Source of the DNA: Pomacea canaliculata
Taxonomy: Eukaryota > Mollusca > Gastropoda > Architaenioglossa > Ampullariidae
Reading direction: 5' to 3'
Assembly: GCF_003073045.1 (NCBI RefSeq)
Contig: NC_037592.1
Coordinates: forward strand, 16,201,844 to 16,265,843
Length of the DNA: 64,000 bases
Made by a program: the position numbers and the translations under genes. The first letter of the stretch is position 1; every line of letters begins with the position of its first letter. Of the stretch, positions 15,601-30,600 are shown piece after piece. The notes below the pieces were generated by a model. It was given only the letters and a program-made list of their open reading frames with translations. It was not told where the DNA came from and searched no databases.

Positions 15601-18600
15601 ATTATCTTTGAAGGTGTGGTTGGTGCCAGCTACTTGGGTGACATTGCAATTGATGACATATCTCTTGTTAATGGACCATGTCCTCCTTCAGGTAAGCATA
15701 ATCTGTAAAATATTTTTCTATGTGTCCATCTGTTTTATATTCTCTCTTTTTTTTCATCTACATCTTTTATCATTCTTTTTTAGTCTCCCCACTTCTGTTA
15801 AAGAGAGAGAAAAGAAAGGGAGGAATGCATGTTTCTATCCATTTCCTTTCATGCATGTCAGTGGTACAGAAATAGTTATAAATGCATAGATAAATGTTGA
15901 AATTTGTAGCTGACACAAAGTTAAATTAGGCTGTTAAAAATAAACACTGAAATAATTTTATTTTCATTAACAGCGGAATGCGACTTTGAGGTAGACTTCT
16001 GTGACTACACACAGAACATAGACGATGATTTTGACTGGATTCGACATGCAAATTCCACTTCTACTGTTGGTACTGGCCCATCCAGTGATCACACTACACG
16101 CAATGGATATGGTCAGTTGTGTGGAACAGTGCACTGTTCTCAGCATGCTATTTGCTTAATTTTTTATGTAGTCATAGCTGGTTATGTAAACTGAGTTGGG
16201 AATTTACATTAGTAAATTTTATTCAATCGTAAATTTATGAGTAATATGGATGAAAGTGATTGTGTGTCAGTGAGAGAGAGTGTGTACATGCATTTATGTG
16301 AGTGAAGTGTCAAGAAAACATTTTTTGGAAGATAGATATTTTCTAATGGGTGAGAATGATTGTGTTTTGTAAAGTTGAATACAAAAAATATAGGAAAGAA
16401 ATCTTGAGTTACTGGTTTTTATTTTTATCAATAGTTTAAATTACTTTTGATTATGTTAAGCTTCTTTTTCTTTCTCTTTCTCTGTAGGTTACTATGCATA
16501 CATTGATACTTCACCCCCACGTCGTCCAGGTGACCGTGCTAGTATTACTAGCCCTGTTCGACAGCCATCATCATTCAGTCAGTGTTTGACCTTTTGGTAT
16601 CATATGTATGGTGAAGATGTTGGGCAGTTAAATATCTACATCATTTCAAACAGTATTCGTCCAGTATCTCCCATTTTTAGTCAGCAAGGTAACCATGGAA
16701 ATTTCTGGATGCAAGCTTCCATAACTTTGCCTGCACCAACCTTCCCATGGCAGGTGAGCTTCAGTTAGTGATCACAAGTTGTTTATTTTTAATGTGATAA
16801 TGTGCTTAAAACAGCAAGTCAGATTTCCTGACAATCAGACAATCTTTCACATTTATTTATAGCTATATAGTTCCTGGATTCTAGATTTGGCATCTAATAT
16901 TTCCTATAATTTCTACCACTATTACTGTCTGCCACAACAGACAAAATTATCTATTTTTGTAAAAATAACCAAACAGACTTCCATGCTTTTGATTTCAGAT
17001 CATGTTTGAGGGTGTTGTGGGGCAAGACCATGCGGGAGACATTGCCATTGATGACATCAAGGTACAACAAGGTGACTGCCCTCCACCTGGTACCTGTGAC
17101 TTTGAGATTGACACTTGTGGCTACTTCAATGTTCAGGGCATGGATGATTTTGACTGGCTTCGCTCAGCAGGCAGTACAGTTGTTGCTGGAACTGGCCCAG
17201 CAGTTGACCACACGTCTGACTCTGATGCAGGTCAGATAGGGAACTACTATTGTCATGTTATTTCATAATCATTTCGAGCATGTGGTTCAGAATTTGCTTA
17301 TTTTGTTATGTAGTAACTTGTTAACAAAGTAACTGAGACAGTGAGATATCTGATGTGACATTTTCCAAAAGCATTTTAAACAGATAAAAAGCATTCTGTT
17401 TGATCAATAGGAAGAAAGTCCTGTAAACGAAATGGTTCACAAAGTTAAATTAAGCTGTTAAAAATAAACACTACTCATTTTATTTGTATTAACAGTGGAA
17501 TGGGATTTTGAGGTAGACTTCTGCGACTAGACCCATAACATAAACAATGATTTTGACTGGATTTCGACATTGCATGTTTATGCAAAGCTGCTGTATTTTA
17601 TTATGAAAAAATTGTTATGAAGTTCATCAGTTGTTTGTGAACCACAATTTGCTTGAGAAAACATTCACAGCATTCTGCCTCAAATTAGTTAATGCTAATT
17701 ATTCACTGATAAGCTTTAAAAAGAACAAAATACTTATATTGCACAGTGGCAGTACTGAATATTACATGTATCATATCCAGGATTTTACATGTACATGGAG
17801 GCAAACTCGCGCAGCATGGGTCAACGAGCATGGCTATACAGTTCCCCCATCTCTCCAGGCCAACAAATATGCATCAGTTTCTGGTACCACATGTATGGCC
17901 AGGGTAAGTGTTAACTATGTTTCATCTTGTATGTCAATTCACTAATCACTGTGCTAAGTTCATTTGTTTATTAATCCATCAGTTAAATAGCCTAGTTGTG
18001 TGTCAATGAATTGTGTATTTTGCCTCTATTATACCTTAGTATCACAACACAGAACTGTGTAATTTATATAGGAGTAGTATTTATAGCTAGTGAATTCTGG
18101 ATAATGTATCTTTTACAAAAGTTAGTCACAGCATAAGTAATCAAAACATTTCTCACTGTTATTGCATTTAAATAAAAAGGGCATAAAGGTTCTTAAAAAC
18201 GTTGAATTATTTATAACAGTCTTAGAATCATAGAATTTAGAGTCATATTGAACTTTTAAATTAAGTCATGGATGGTTGTAAACTGGATGATAATAGGACA
18301 GAACCCCTGCCTACTTTTGTTCTCAGAATTACGACAAAAACTTTTGGTGAACACATGCTTGCTCATTCAGCTTTAGTTTACTGGAACTCCCTTTCTTATC
18401 TGATAAACTATCAGCAGATGACAGTCTTTCAAATGTGCCCTTAAAACACACATTTAATAAATATCAGAAGTTTTATTTCACAAGTTTCAGTGTGACTGTT
18501 CTATGTGATATGTAACTTTCAGTTCCATACATTCCTTTGCATTTATAGCTTTTGTTGTGTTCATTTGTTGCACAATTTTTAACTTCCATCTTGTTAACTC

Positions 18601-21600
18601 AGTTAGTTCTTAGGGCATGACACTAATGCTTTGGTACATCACTATCAAATAGACATTTATTGTTTATTATTTGAATATTGCTTGTCAACAGATGAGGGCA
18701 CCTTAAAACTGTACCAAGTTGAACCTGCACGCTCTGTGGTTTTAATGAACGTGACAGGAGACCAGGGTAATTTCTGGCACTATTGGGAGACTACTACAAG
18801 TTGTAACTCATACTTCCAGGTATACTAATCTTAAACCATTTTAATTTTAAGAAGAAGTTGTTATGTTTCTATACAAAATTGATGTCCTTTTGCCTTACCA
18901 GTTGGAGGGGACTAGCTGTCCTTTTTCCTTTTCTTTTGTTGTTTGTGGTGCCTCTGGATTTTCATCGTGTTTGGTGTCTGCAGACTACTGTTAATCTGTG
19001 CTTTTCTCTGAGTTTCACCTCCCTTGACTGTTTCCTGAGTCTGTGCCCTATTTTTGTCTGCTTCATCATCTAATGGTCTCAAATGCCCTATCTATACATG
19101 ATCTCGACTCTTGGATTTTCTTCTGCTGATTTAAATCATCAGTACCCTCAGGTGTTCAGTGCATTCTGCTCGATATATGGTCTATTTTCCTCGTACCATT
19201 CTTCCCGCTGTTTTAATTCTGGATCTACTTAAATCATTAAGCACACTCTTGGTTCTCTGATCTCTTGTCTACAATCCTACTTCCTGCTTCGTCTTTTTTT
19301 TTTTTTTTTCACTGCCATTGTGTTGATGTGACTTCCATGACAGTCATATGTGCACCTACAGTGAACAACTTTATGCTGTTGGTGCAACCACCTCCACCAC
19401 TACTATTCAACTGATACTACTACAAATCACAGCTGCAGCTGATAGTATAACTGAGCTATATTGACTGCATCTGTGCTGACAGCATTCACCTTGAAAACAC
19501 AATGAACTCTTTGTTTTGAGACCATTATTATTCTTATGTCTGTGTGTTTATATTTAAGTGCCTTGAGTCTGGCTGATGCTGTAAAAAGACGCTTTACAAA
19601 TGTGGCATTTATTATTATTACTTCTACAGCAAATGTTGGCAAACATATCTTTGAATCAAATTTTTTTGACTATAGCAGATTTGTCCTTGAATAAAAATAC
19701 ATCTGTTGTGTGATATGTCATTGCATGCTTACCTTCTTCTAGCTGACATTTGAAGGTACAGTGGGGAAAGGCTATCTAGGGGATATTGCCATTGATGATA
19801 TATCAGTAAAACCAGGAAATTGCACTGGTCCACCAACTGCTACTGACACACCAGGAATTTCACAAGTTACATATGGTGGGTGTATTTGATCATTTATGAC
19901 CTGCCACCACGAAAAGAGTCTCAAGTCGCACAGAGTAGTTTTTAGCAAAAGCCCAGAAAGGTAATTAGGGTTAACTCTGAGCCATTGTACTTGCACACTC
20001 GAAACCTTTATAACTCATTCAATTTTTCGGACTAAGAAAACAACTTAAGTATCAATTGAAAGGTCAAATTAAGCATGTACATTTTAAAAATATACAATTT
20101 GCAAAATCTCAAATATTCTACTTGAATATCTTACATATCTGTGGTGGCGGGTTTTGCTACAGAGAGCATGAATTTTTTTTCCCCTTTTTTTCTTACTATG
20201 AGAAGTAGTTGTTTGTTACTTTTATTAGCATAGCAGCTCCTCAGATTTTACAGCCTTGGATAGAACAGGACCATAGCATCATTGTATTTAAAATATGGAT
20301 CACAATATTTTTTAAGGAAATCATCAACTAAGGGCAGTGCATATTTAACTGCTTGGTTTAGCTGGATGAATTTTTAACATTAATCTTTAGAGATGTATCT
20401 GTTTTGATTGTATATTACATAATAATTAAATGTACAATTGATGTTAATGTACATTGTTTTAATTTATGTTTAAGGTTAGTAACAAAGTTATTAATTTATG
20501 TCCATAAAGATAAAAAAAAGGGTAATAGATTTGCCTAGCCCTAATGGTTAGAGTAATGGAATCTGAACCTAAAAAGGTGACACTAGTCTGTTAGATCGCG
20601 TGACACAATATAGTTCCTCCAGTTGACCCAGCTGTTAAGGGTCAGAGGAAGGGAAGGTTACTCCAGGCTAGATGAGGACTATCCTTAGCAAAGCTGGCTT
20701 TGAGGTGTGAGAATTCCAACACCTTACTCCCCTACAACTGTAAGGTCTTGGGACTATAGTTACATGTGTGTTGTTTTATTTTTAGCACCCACACAGTATG
20801 ACTGTAACTTCGACCAGGCAAACATCTGTACTTGGACTCAGGACCCCACAGACAAGTTTGACTGGACTCTGCATCATGGTACAACTTCTTCAGTCCAGAC
20901 AGGCCCTAGTTATGACCACACACAACAGAACAGCCATGGTGAGGTCCTGACCTTGAAATAACTTTGAAACATTTATAAATAGACTTCTATTTTTGCCTGC
21001 GTGCCTGCCTTTGAGATTTACAAAAGGCTTGCAATACCTGTAAGTTGCATATCCATAAGTTTGCAAAAAATTTGCAATATCTTGTGTACTGATTAGTGCA
21101 AAAATGATTTATGATGGCCGTTGCATTTATTTTTAAATGTGTTTAGCGGAAAAATGAATTTTAATTGCTTTAGATGTTTGGTGTATGCGCACCTGCTTGT
21201 GTATGCCTTTTGGAGTTTGTCTTTGGTGATAGAGGGTACTGTACTAGGTTTATATATACATTTTTCTTCAGGTTACTATATATACACTGAGGCATCCAAT
21301 CAGCCAGCCAATGCCACCGCCCGCATCATCAGCCAGAGTATGACCATAAGTAATACTGGTACATGTGTTCACTTCTGGTTCCACATGTATGGCAGCAAGA
21401 TTGGAACTTTAAATGTTTATGCTCAGCAAGGTACAGAAATTTCCCACACTGTTGTGCTTAAATTCATGTTTAACTTTGGGTTTCTACAGTTTTTACAGTA
21501 TTTTGCCATCATTCTTCCAATTCTTATAATAAAAATAGCAGCTGTTATTTTGGTTATACCAAATTTACTGTTCTAGTAAAAAATGTTGACTTATAACCAT

Positions 21601-24600
21601 GTGTTAAACCTGAAAAATTCAACCATGTGTGTATTTACACTTGGTTACACATAATCTGCAGACTTAATATGTTACTGCTATTGTAATAAAAACCTAGGAT
21701 GATGCTGTCATATTTCAGCCTCCTGTCTCATTCTTTACAGGACAGAACCTGGGAAGCCCTCTGTGGACAAGGTCAGGTGAACAAGGGGATAAGTGGATTG
21801 GTGCAACTCTATTCCTCACACCTCAGACTCTCTCCCTTCCCCAGAGTCAGCCAACTCTTGTGCAGGTGTGTAATGTGTTTGCAGCAAGATTATGTTGATG
21901 TACACAAAATAATGGAAGTATTTTCTCATCTATGAGAATCATTGATACTGTGCATACCGTTTCTGTTTTCAGAAAATGAACTTGTTTTGCATAGTTAATT
22001 AAATTTTTGTGTGTTTACTTTATTCCAAGATTTATTTTTTATGTTACTGCACAAGGCTTTCTAAACTACGGGCATTTGTTAACATGACATATGCTCAAGA
22101 TGCATTGAATAAGTTTATTTAATTTATTATCACAAATTTTTACAAGGTACCTAAATCTTCCTCATGCAGAAGACCTATTTAACTATCTGAATGTAAGGTT
22201 AAAATGAAGATGGGCCATACCTAATGTCTGAAAACGATCACATGTTATGCACAGACCCACTACTTTAGCTTTTTTGAGGTTTGTTTTAAGGACCATCAAA
22301 TGCATCAGTTGCAGGAATTACCTGAGAGAGAAATTTGCTGTTGCCAGTGAAATGTACACATGTTCATGCACTTGCTTGCGCAGGTTTATGAAATTGGTGT
22401 GAATATGTGCATAGTATGTGTAAAACGGGCTTAGTTTGGTGAGTGAGTTGGGAAGAGAGACTTCGCCAATACACACCAGTACACAAGGAAAAACAATTCT
22501 GCTGTAGTTTCTGCCCTCCTTTATTCAAGCGGGATAGGTATGGAAACACAAGTGGGTAGTCAGGATGGAACAAGGAAAATAAGGGAAAGAAAAGACAAAA
22601 AGAAGAAAAAGTAGAAAAGAACCAATAGGAGAACAAATGCCTGATGAGAGAGTGACCCCTTTTCTCTCTCTCTCTCTTTTGTTCTTTTGTTGCCCTAATT
22701 TAGGACAAACTAATGCTTTGGCTCACCCACACCATCTCTCAGTCAAGGAAGAAAGCACATGGCAGGAATGGAAGTCTTATATGCGTTCAAGTCTTGCTAC
22801 CTCTGCAAGAGTTGACATCTAAAAAAATAAGTCTTATCAGAGATAAAAACTTAAACTATAAAAATACACACAACATGCCCTTAAATGTCGTGGGTGTTAC
22901 ATATGCATGATTTTTCATACTCCTATATGTTTGTGTGTGTGTATTTGTGTTGTGCATGTGTGGGTGGATGGGCTTTATTCAGATTGTTTTTGAAGGTGTG
23001 GTTACTGGGGGTTACCAAGGGGATTTGGCATTGGATGACATATTCTTCAACGATGGCAGCTGTCCTGTCTCAGGTGACTAGAACGTTTTCAGTAAGATAT
23101 TGTATTCTCCATAGGTGGTTTTTTTTTCTGAAGGAACACATATACCACTTTCTTGACATGCTGCTCTGTGAGTCCTGCATTCTGCAATGGAGTATAAGAA
23201 TGACAGCCATATATAAGCTTGTAAATCCATAGTGCATTATTATTGCTTGTAGGTTTGAGATATGATAATTACTATTCTTACATTAAAAAGGTTGCATTTA
23301 ACATTATTTCTTATTTTTTCAGTGACTTGTGATTTTGAGTCAGAAAACATTTGTGGTTACATTCAAGAGACAAAGAGTAATTATAACTGGACAAAGCAAA
23401 AGGGTCACACACCAAGCACAGGAACAGGACCAGCCACGGACCATACCTATGGCACAATGAGCGGTAAGTAAGACTTGTCAGCATGGTAGGATGTAGCATT
23501 GTAACATTTTCTAGTCTCTTTTTTATTATCTGCCCAATATTGAGCCACACTGATATGAAACTAGAAGTTCTTCTTGGATTCAACCTTATAGGATTACTGT
23601 GAGATTAATGCAGCCATCCACTCACAAAGATACAGTAGATGGCATTCATTTAAACATGAGGTGCAGCACTTAAAAAATAATTGTTGGCGTTCTCTGTACT
23701 AGTTTGAAACCTGACCTCTAGAGCTCAGGATAATGGTTGGGCAGCTTTCAGACTAAGCATCTGCTGCACACCTACTAACATTTGTTGCCAGAAATTAATG
23801 AAATATTAGTACTTACAAATGTCACCACACTCCAGAATTAAAAAATCAATACACGAGACTTTGTCTGTGAACACTTAATTTGAAGTTGACCTTAAACATG
23901 GGCATTCCCAGTCAGTGTGAGATCAGACATTCACTGATGCAAAGGGTACCCAAGCAGTTTACAGGTGGAAGGTGTCTTAAGTGAAATTAGTGTAACACCT
24001 AATAGCTAATCATAGCACTCACATATAGGATAGACAGAACTGAATGAACTGAAGGCAGTAATGAGGACATAGTGCTAAATGTTTAGATCAAAATGAATGT
24101 TTATTATCTGATACTTTTCTGTAAATCACTACTTTCATATGTAAAAGAGATTTCATTTTAAAAAGATATACTTTCCAAAGAAAATGCAAGAATGCTGTAA
24201 TTGTTCATTCATTCAGGGAATTTCAAATGGAGCTAAAACTAGACTGACGAGGTGCAGTGTTCAAATTTAATGACTGATGCTTCATAAAATATAACAGCTG
24301 TTGAACAAATGAATTCTTCATTAAAACTTCATCATACTTTGTGCACTTCATGTGTTACAAAAGAGGAAGATTTACCCAATCTTAACTGGGTTTGACCATA
24401 TTTCACTCTCAGTGTTGTCTTTCGTCTGTGATTAAAGCAACCATTATCACTGTGATACTTGAAAAATATCTGATGCTTCAAAAATAACAATAAAAGACTA
24501 CAATAGAAGAATATTGTAGATACAACAGATTTTTCATGTGAAAATTTGGAATGATTAATGTCATCAAAAAGAGAAAGTTTAGAAGCAGAGTGATCAAGAT

Positions 24601-27600
24601 AAAACAATAATGAAGCAAAATAGATGTCAAAATGCTTTTGGAAAATCTGGAATGTTGGTTGTAGAAAAATCACAGTTAATGACCACCAAAACTGAGTGTG
24701 AAAGAGATACATCATATATTTTACTTTAATGAACAGTTTATGAAAATTTGGTATACAAAATACTTTACAATTGTATTTTCTTCATTCTACAATTATCCAA
24801 GTTGTTAACTGTTAAAAATAGTGTTTGATCTATGTTAAAACATAGACCTATTAGCATAGTTTTTGTTAAAGTTGTGATCCAGTTTACCTTCAGCAAATGG
24901 GTTTAAGAAAACTAAAGTAGAAAAAGTTCAGTATGGATGATCATATGTTGGTTCTCAGTACTCTTAGCACAATATTTGCATGAAGGAGTAATGTGACTTT
25001 AATAAAAGATGACTATAACAATTAACCTATCTTAAAAACATATTTTTAGACCATTTGTGCACAAAAAGGTTATTCTTCCCTTAAATCCATGCATTATGCC
25101 ATTTTTCAATATGTGTATAAATGCACTAGCATTGTCAGGGGAGAAATGAAATATTTTTCAGATGCAAAGTTACAGTAGTTCAGATCTATGCATACAACAC
25201 ATTGTAATTAAGCACATCATCATTTTCACCATTGGGTTTAAGATGATTATTGGATTTAGAGGAGGATTTGGGTACCTGTTTTCCTCCAAGGGCCATTATA
25301 TCATTTGCAGGCCTAACAAAATTATCTACCTAAAAATGAGCCTGCTTTTTCTGGTCAAGCTGTAGTTTTTCCACAGTGTGTTAAAACTCTGACATGTACA
25401 ATTCCAGCCTGCCTGGCACTGCTGTATTCTCAGTCACCACAATACACCTTTCCATAATTAGGTTCATGAAAAATATGCTCTGCTTCTGTAAAAAGCATAG
25501 AGAAAAACAACTGTTTGCCATTTCTAATGAAATAAAATGGCAGACAGAGTGAAACATTGATGTTAAATATTGGGTAGTAGTAAACCCAGGTCTTAACTCA
25601 GTAAGAAATGTTTGGGGATACATAATGAATATTTAGACATGGCTTCAATTTAAAACCATGGAAGATTTAATAAAAAAAAAAAAACAACAGAAAGCAGCAA
25701 AACCTGGGAAATTCTTGAAGACTGCTTACAAATATTAGTTACTGGCATGGCATTTTTTTAAAGAATAAAGAGAAACAGTAAGGCTGTTGATAAGCAGCAT
25801 AATAGGAGGAATTTTTTTCCAAAGGTCTCTACTTTAGCTTACTTCCAAATGTTATCTAGAATATTTTCTTCTTATTTTTATTCACAAGAAACTGTTTTTG
25901 TTGTAATTGACAAGGCTTTAAGCTTTTTATGCATGAGTCTATACTTTCTATCATTGATTTATTTGTCTTAAGATTGCATGGTAATACTCTTTTTTTTTCA
26001 AGGATATTACATGTATACTGAGGCTTCCAATGGAAGACCTGGTGACACTGCAGACCTGTTGAGTCCTGTACAGCCTGCCACAACAGGCAAGTGCCTACAC
26101 TTTTACTACCACATGAGTGGCACAGGCATGGGAACACTCATGGTGTCCATCAGGGCACGGGCTGTAAGCACTGTCCTCTGGCGTCGCTTTTCTGATCAAG
26201 GTGATGTGTGGCATACAGCACAGGTGTCCATCAATTCAAATTTTCAGTACCAGGTAAAAATACTAGGTGCAATGTCATCTAGAATGTTTACTACATGTAT
26301 AACATACACATGAAATACTTTAGTACATAAAATGTTGCATTTTTCATGAAAAATGTAAAACTATACTTGATACATTGCATAAAACATAGAAAGCAAAGTT
26401 ATGACAGTTGCAAAAAGGATTTTACTTCCTAACTTGTTGCTTTTATTTTGTGCTTCATAAAAATTAGATTTTTCAGGTCATCCTCCCCACGTCAATAATA
26501 AACACAAAGCAATCAAAGGAGGGAATGGTCCATACATGGATACAAATTATTTCCATGAAATTTTTTCTTTCTTTTATATCTTCCAAGATGTAAATAAAAG
26601 GAAAATAAAATTCAGTTCACAGCTATCTTTAAGCTAAGGCTGTTCATGCACAGCATTTTAACAATATTAATTTTTTTTTATTGATTACTTGGGGCATTAT
26701 TAACTCATAAATTATATTAAGGTCTTTAAGCATCAGCTTAACTTTGCATGTGATGAAAGCATGAACTTGCTTGATGATGCCGTATTACATAAATTTAGAT
26801 ATAAAGGTTTGTACTGTCATGGGCTAAAATTGTTTCCTTGCAGGTAGAGTTTCAAGCTATCCGAGGCAGTACTTATCAAAGTGACATAGCTATAGATGAT
26901 GTTGAGCTACAGGATGGTCTCTGTTCACCACCAGCCTCATGTGACTTTGAACAGGGACAATGTGCCTGGAACAACGACAACACTGGTGATGACTTTGACT
27001 GGATTCGTTCTCAGGGCTCCACCACCACTGCAAATACTGGGCCTACAAATGACCACACTTTGCAAAATATAAAAGGTTATTTTTGTGATGTACTGATTGT
27101 ACACTGGTGATGGGAGACAGATAGCAAGATAATTATTGTCTATCACACGGATATAATAATAAATCCAAAAATTTGTAAATCGCATACTCACACTCCTAAG
27201 GAGCATGCTCTTAGTGCTTAAGAATAAGAACAAGACATGGGCAACATACAAGGGATAGGAAAGCAAACTACATATGAACTATGAAAGAAAAAAAACAACA
27301 GTACTGACGATGAGTAAAAACACAAAGAGGAACCAAAAAATATGTTCATGTGGGAGGTTGAGAGAGAGAATGGCAACTTAGATCTGTGTACATTTGCAAG
27401 TTTACTTCAAAATTTTATTTTCAGGTCACTTCATGTACATTGAAGCATCACAGCCACGTAAAGCAGGAGACAGAGCTCGACTACACTCAGAGATTCTGAA
27501 CAACAGTACACATCAACAGTGCCTTACTTTCTGGTACAGTATGCATGGTGCTGGCATGGGTACCCTCTCTGTGTACAAGGACCTAGTCACTGGAACATCA

Positions 27601-30600
27601 GGACCTGCTCAGCTCTGGACACGGAGTGGTGACCAAGGAACTGTGTGGCAGAAAGCCACAGTCCCTGTAAGAGAAAACAAAGAAGAGTTTATGCTGGTCT
27701 TTGAGGGAGTAGTTGGCAGTTCCTATCTCAGTGACATGGCCATTGATGATATCAGTCTGACAGATGGAGACTGCTCTTCTAGTAGTCAGCCATCAACATT
27801 TACCTGTGGAAGTCAGCAGACTGTGACTAGTGATAAAGTGTGCAACTTTGTGAAGAACTGTTCTGATGGCAGCGATGAAATTCAGTGTGGAAACTGTACC
27901 TTTGACGCAGATCTTTGTGGATACATTGACATTAGTCAAGGTTCATTTAGGTACCTGCGTACCAGTAATGCTACATCAACAAAGAGTCTTCCAATTCCAT
28001 TTGACCATTCTTACAACAAAAGCAATGGATACCTGCTGTATGTGGACACAAGCCAAGGAACTTTCAACTCTTTGGCCACATTAGCAAGTCCTGTACTTCA
28101 TCAGTCTTCTCCAGCCTGTCAGCTGTATTTCTACTACTTCATCATTGGTAGTCCTGGTGCTGGTCAGCTTCAGGTCTCTGTCATGACTGGAGATACCAAA
28201 ACCATTGTCTGGCAGCTCCGTACCAGCTCTGTTACTAACCAGTGGCTACTTGCTGTGGCAGACATAGGTGCTTTTAATGGAGACTTCCAGATTTACATAG
28301 AAGCCAAGAGATTTTTGTCATATGGCAGCCTTGTCATAGATGATGTTCAGCTCCTTAACTGTGGATACCCACCCCCACAAGCATATTGCCCTCCTGGTTC
28401 CTTTCAGTGCCAGATGGGATCGTGTATTAACAAGGATCAAGTGTGTGATGGGGAGAAGGACTGTGGTCAGCAGGATAATAGTGATGAAGCCACCTGTACG
28501 GCTGCCACATGTGTGACTTTGAGCACTCACTCTGTGACTGGGCTCAGGATGTCACAGATGATTTTGACTGGGTAATCATGAATGGTCAGACCCCAACTCC
28601 AGACACAGGTCCTTTCCGTGACCACACTACAGGTCTTGTGACAGGACATTATGTTTACACAGAGTCTTCTGCACCACGTCGCCCTGGTCAAAAGGCAAGA
28701 CTACTTAGTCCAGTAATCCAGCCTACTACAGCCAGTGACAACTGCTATCTTGTTGTCTACTACAACATGAATGGTAGAACTATGGGTGACTTTAATGTCT
28801 ACATGCAAACATCATCCAATGGTTACCCTAGCACTTTGATTCATCGCTCGGGTGACCTTGGTCCTGTGTGGGTGCGAGATTCACGACTTCTTGTTTCTGC
28901 TCAACCATTTTCTCTTATAGTTGAAGGTGTTATTGGCCCTAGCTATTATAGTGACTTAGCTGTGGATGACATTGTGTTGTCAGCAGGCTGTAGATTGTCA
29001 CAAAATACTCTTCCTACAGCTGGTTACACGGTAACTGACACAACGCCCAGAGTTTGTGCAATGAGCCAGTACCAGTGTGCAAATGGCGACTGCATAGACC
29101 AGTCTCGTTATTGTGACTTCTCCAAGGATTGTTCAGATGGCTCTGATGAGTTGACATGCGGGACCTGCAATTTTGAGGCAGGACTGTGTGGCTACAAAGA
29201 TTTAAGTGTTGGACGCTACAACTGGACACTGAGCTACCCAGCTTTGATGGGGGTGGTGGGCCCAGCTTCAGATCACACTCTGGGAAATAGACAGGGTCAC
29301 TATGCTTACGTGGAGGGTGACAGAGGAGTGTTTCAACAAGTAGCCAGACTGCAAAGTCCTCCATTGCCAGCACTTTCTTCAAGTTGTACTATAGCTTTCT
29401 TCTATTATATATCAGATCATCAGTTAGGTTCCTTTCAGTTTGGACTCACTGTCAATGATTCATACAGATCTTTATTTTCTATTTCTGGAAGTTATGGGTC
29501 AGGCTGGAAACCCATGAATGTATACGTAGGCAGATTAGGTGGTCTTCCAGCAGGCTCTCATTTTGAGTTCCGTGTGACACCTGGGCAAGGAGCTCTTGTC
29601 AACAACTCTGCTGATGTGGCAATAGATGATATTACCTTTACTTACTGCAATCCTAGACAGGTACCCCCCACTGTCTTCTGCACTTTTGAAACTGGCTTCT
29701 GCATCTGGAACCAAAGCACCAATGACCAGATGGACTGGTTAAGGCGCCAGGGCTCAACACCAACTGCACACACTGGCCCATCTGGTGATCATTCAACAGG
29801 TGTAGGTTACTATGCATACATTGAAACATCACCACCAACAAGACCAGGTGATTCAGCTGTCCTGCACACTCCATGGCTGCTGCCTACTGATTCTGCAGGA
29901 TTTTGTCTGACTTTCTGGTATTACATGTTTGGATCGACCATGGGTAATCTCACACTTAACTTAATGACACCACAGGGCGTTCAGACATTCTGGTCTAAAC
30001 ATGGACCTCAGGGTGATCAGTGGAGACAAGCCCAGCGCACAGTCATTTCCACTACAGAGTATTACCTCTTCTTCCAGGCTTCTTCAGGTGGTTACCTTGG
30101 AGACATTGCAATAGATGACATCTCAGCATCAAGGGGACCTTGTCGTCCTACAGCATCTTGTGACTTTGAAGAGGAAACATGTTCGTGGACACAGAGCAGC
30201 ATGGGTAATATCAACTGGACTCTGGGCACCAATGGTTCTACAGCCATGGGAACAGGACCAAGACTAGATCACACATTTGGTTCAGACTCAGGCCACTTTT
30301 TGTTTCTACATGGAAGTAAATCAGGTGACCAGGCATTCCTTGCCAGCACATTACTTAACAGTGTTTCATCATTTTGCCTACAGTTCTGGTATTACATGCA
30401 TGGACAACATACAGGGTCACTGAACATATCTGTCACTGTAAATGGAACTTCCCCACCTCAGTATTTGTGGAGCATGCAGGGAGACCAAGGAGACCAGTGG
30501 AAGCATGCTGCAGTTACTGTCCCCTATCTGAGAAATCAACAGTTCAGGATCCTAATGCAAGGCATCAGCACTGGTGGTCAGCAAGAAAACATTGCTGTTG

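Noticed and set aside
17495..17530. Alternative exon for MAM 8
   Set aside because: The sequence has a stop codon, a lost cysteine and frame-breaking insertions, so it is a dead copy.
24332..24715. Minus-strand open frame of 127 codons
   Set aside because: AT-rich intron, no family motif, no splice or start context; taken as chance.
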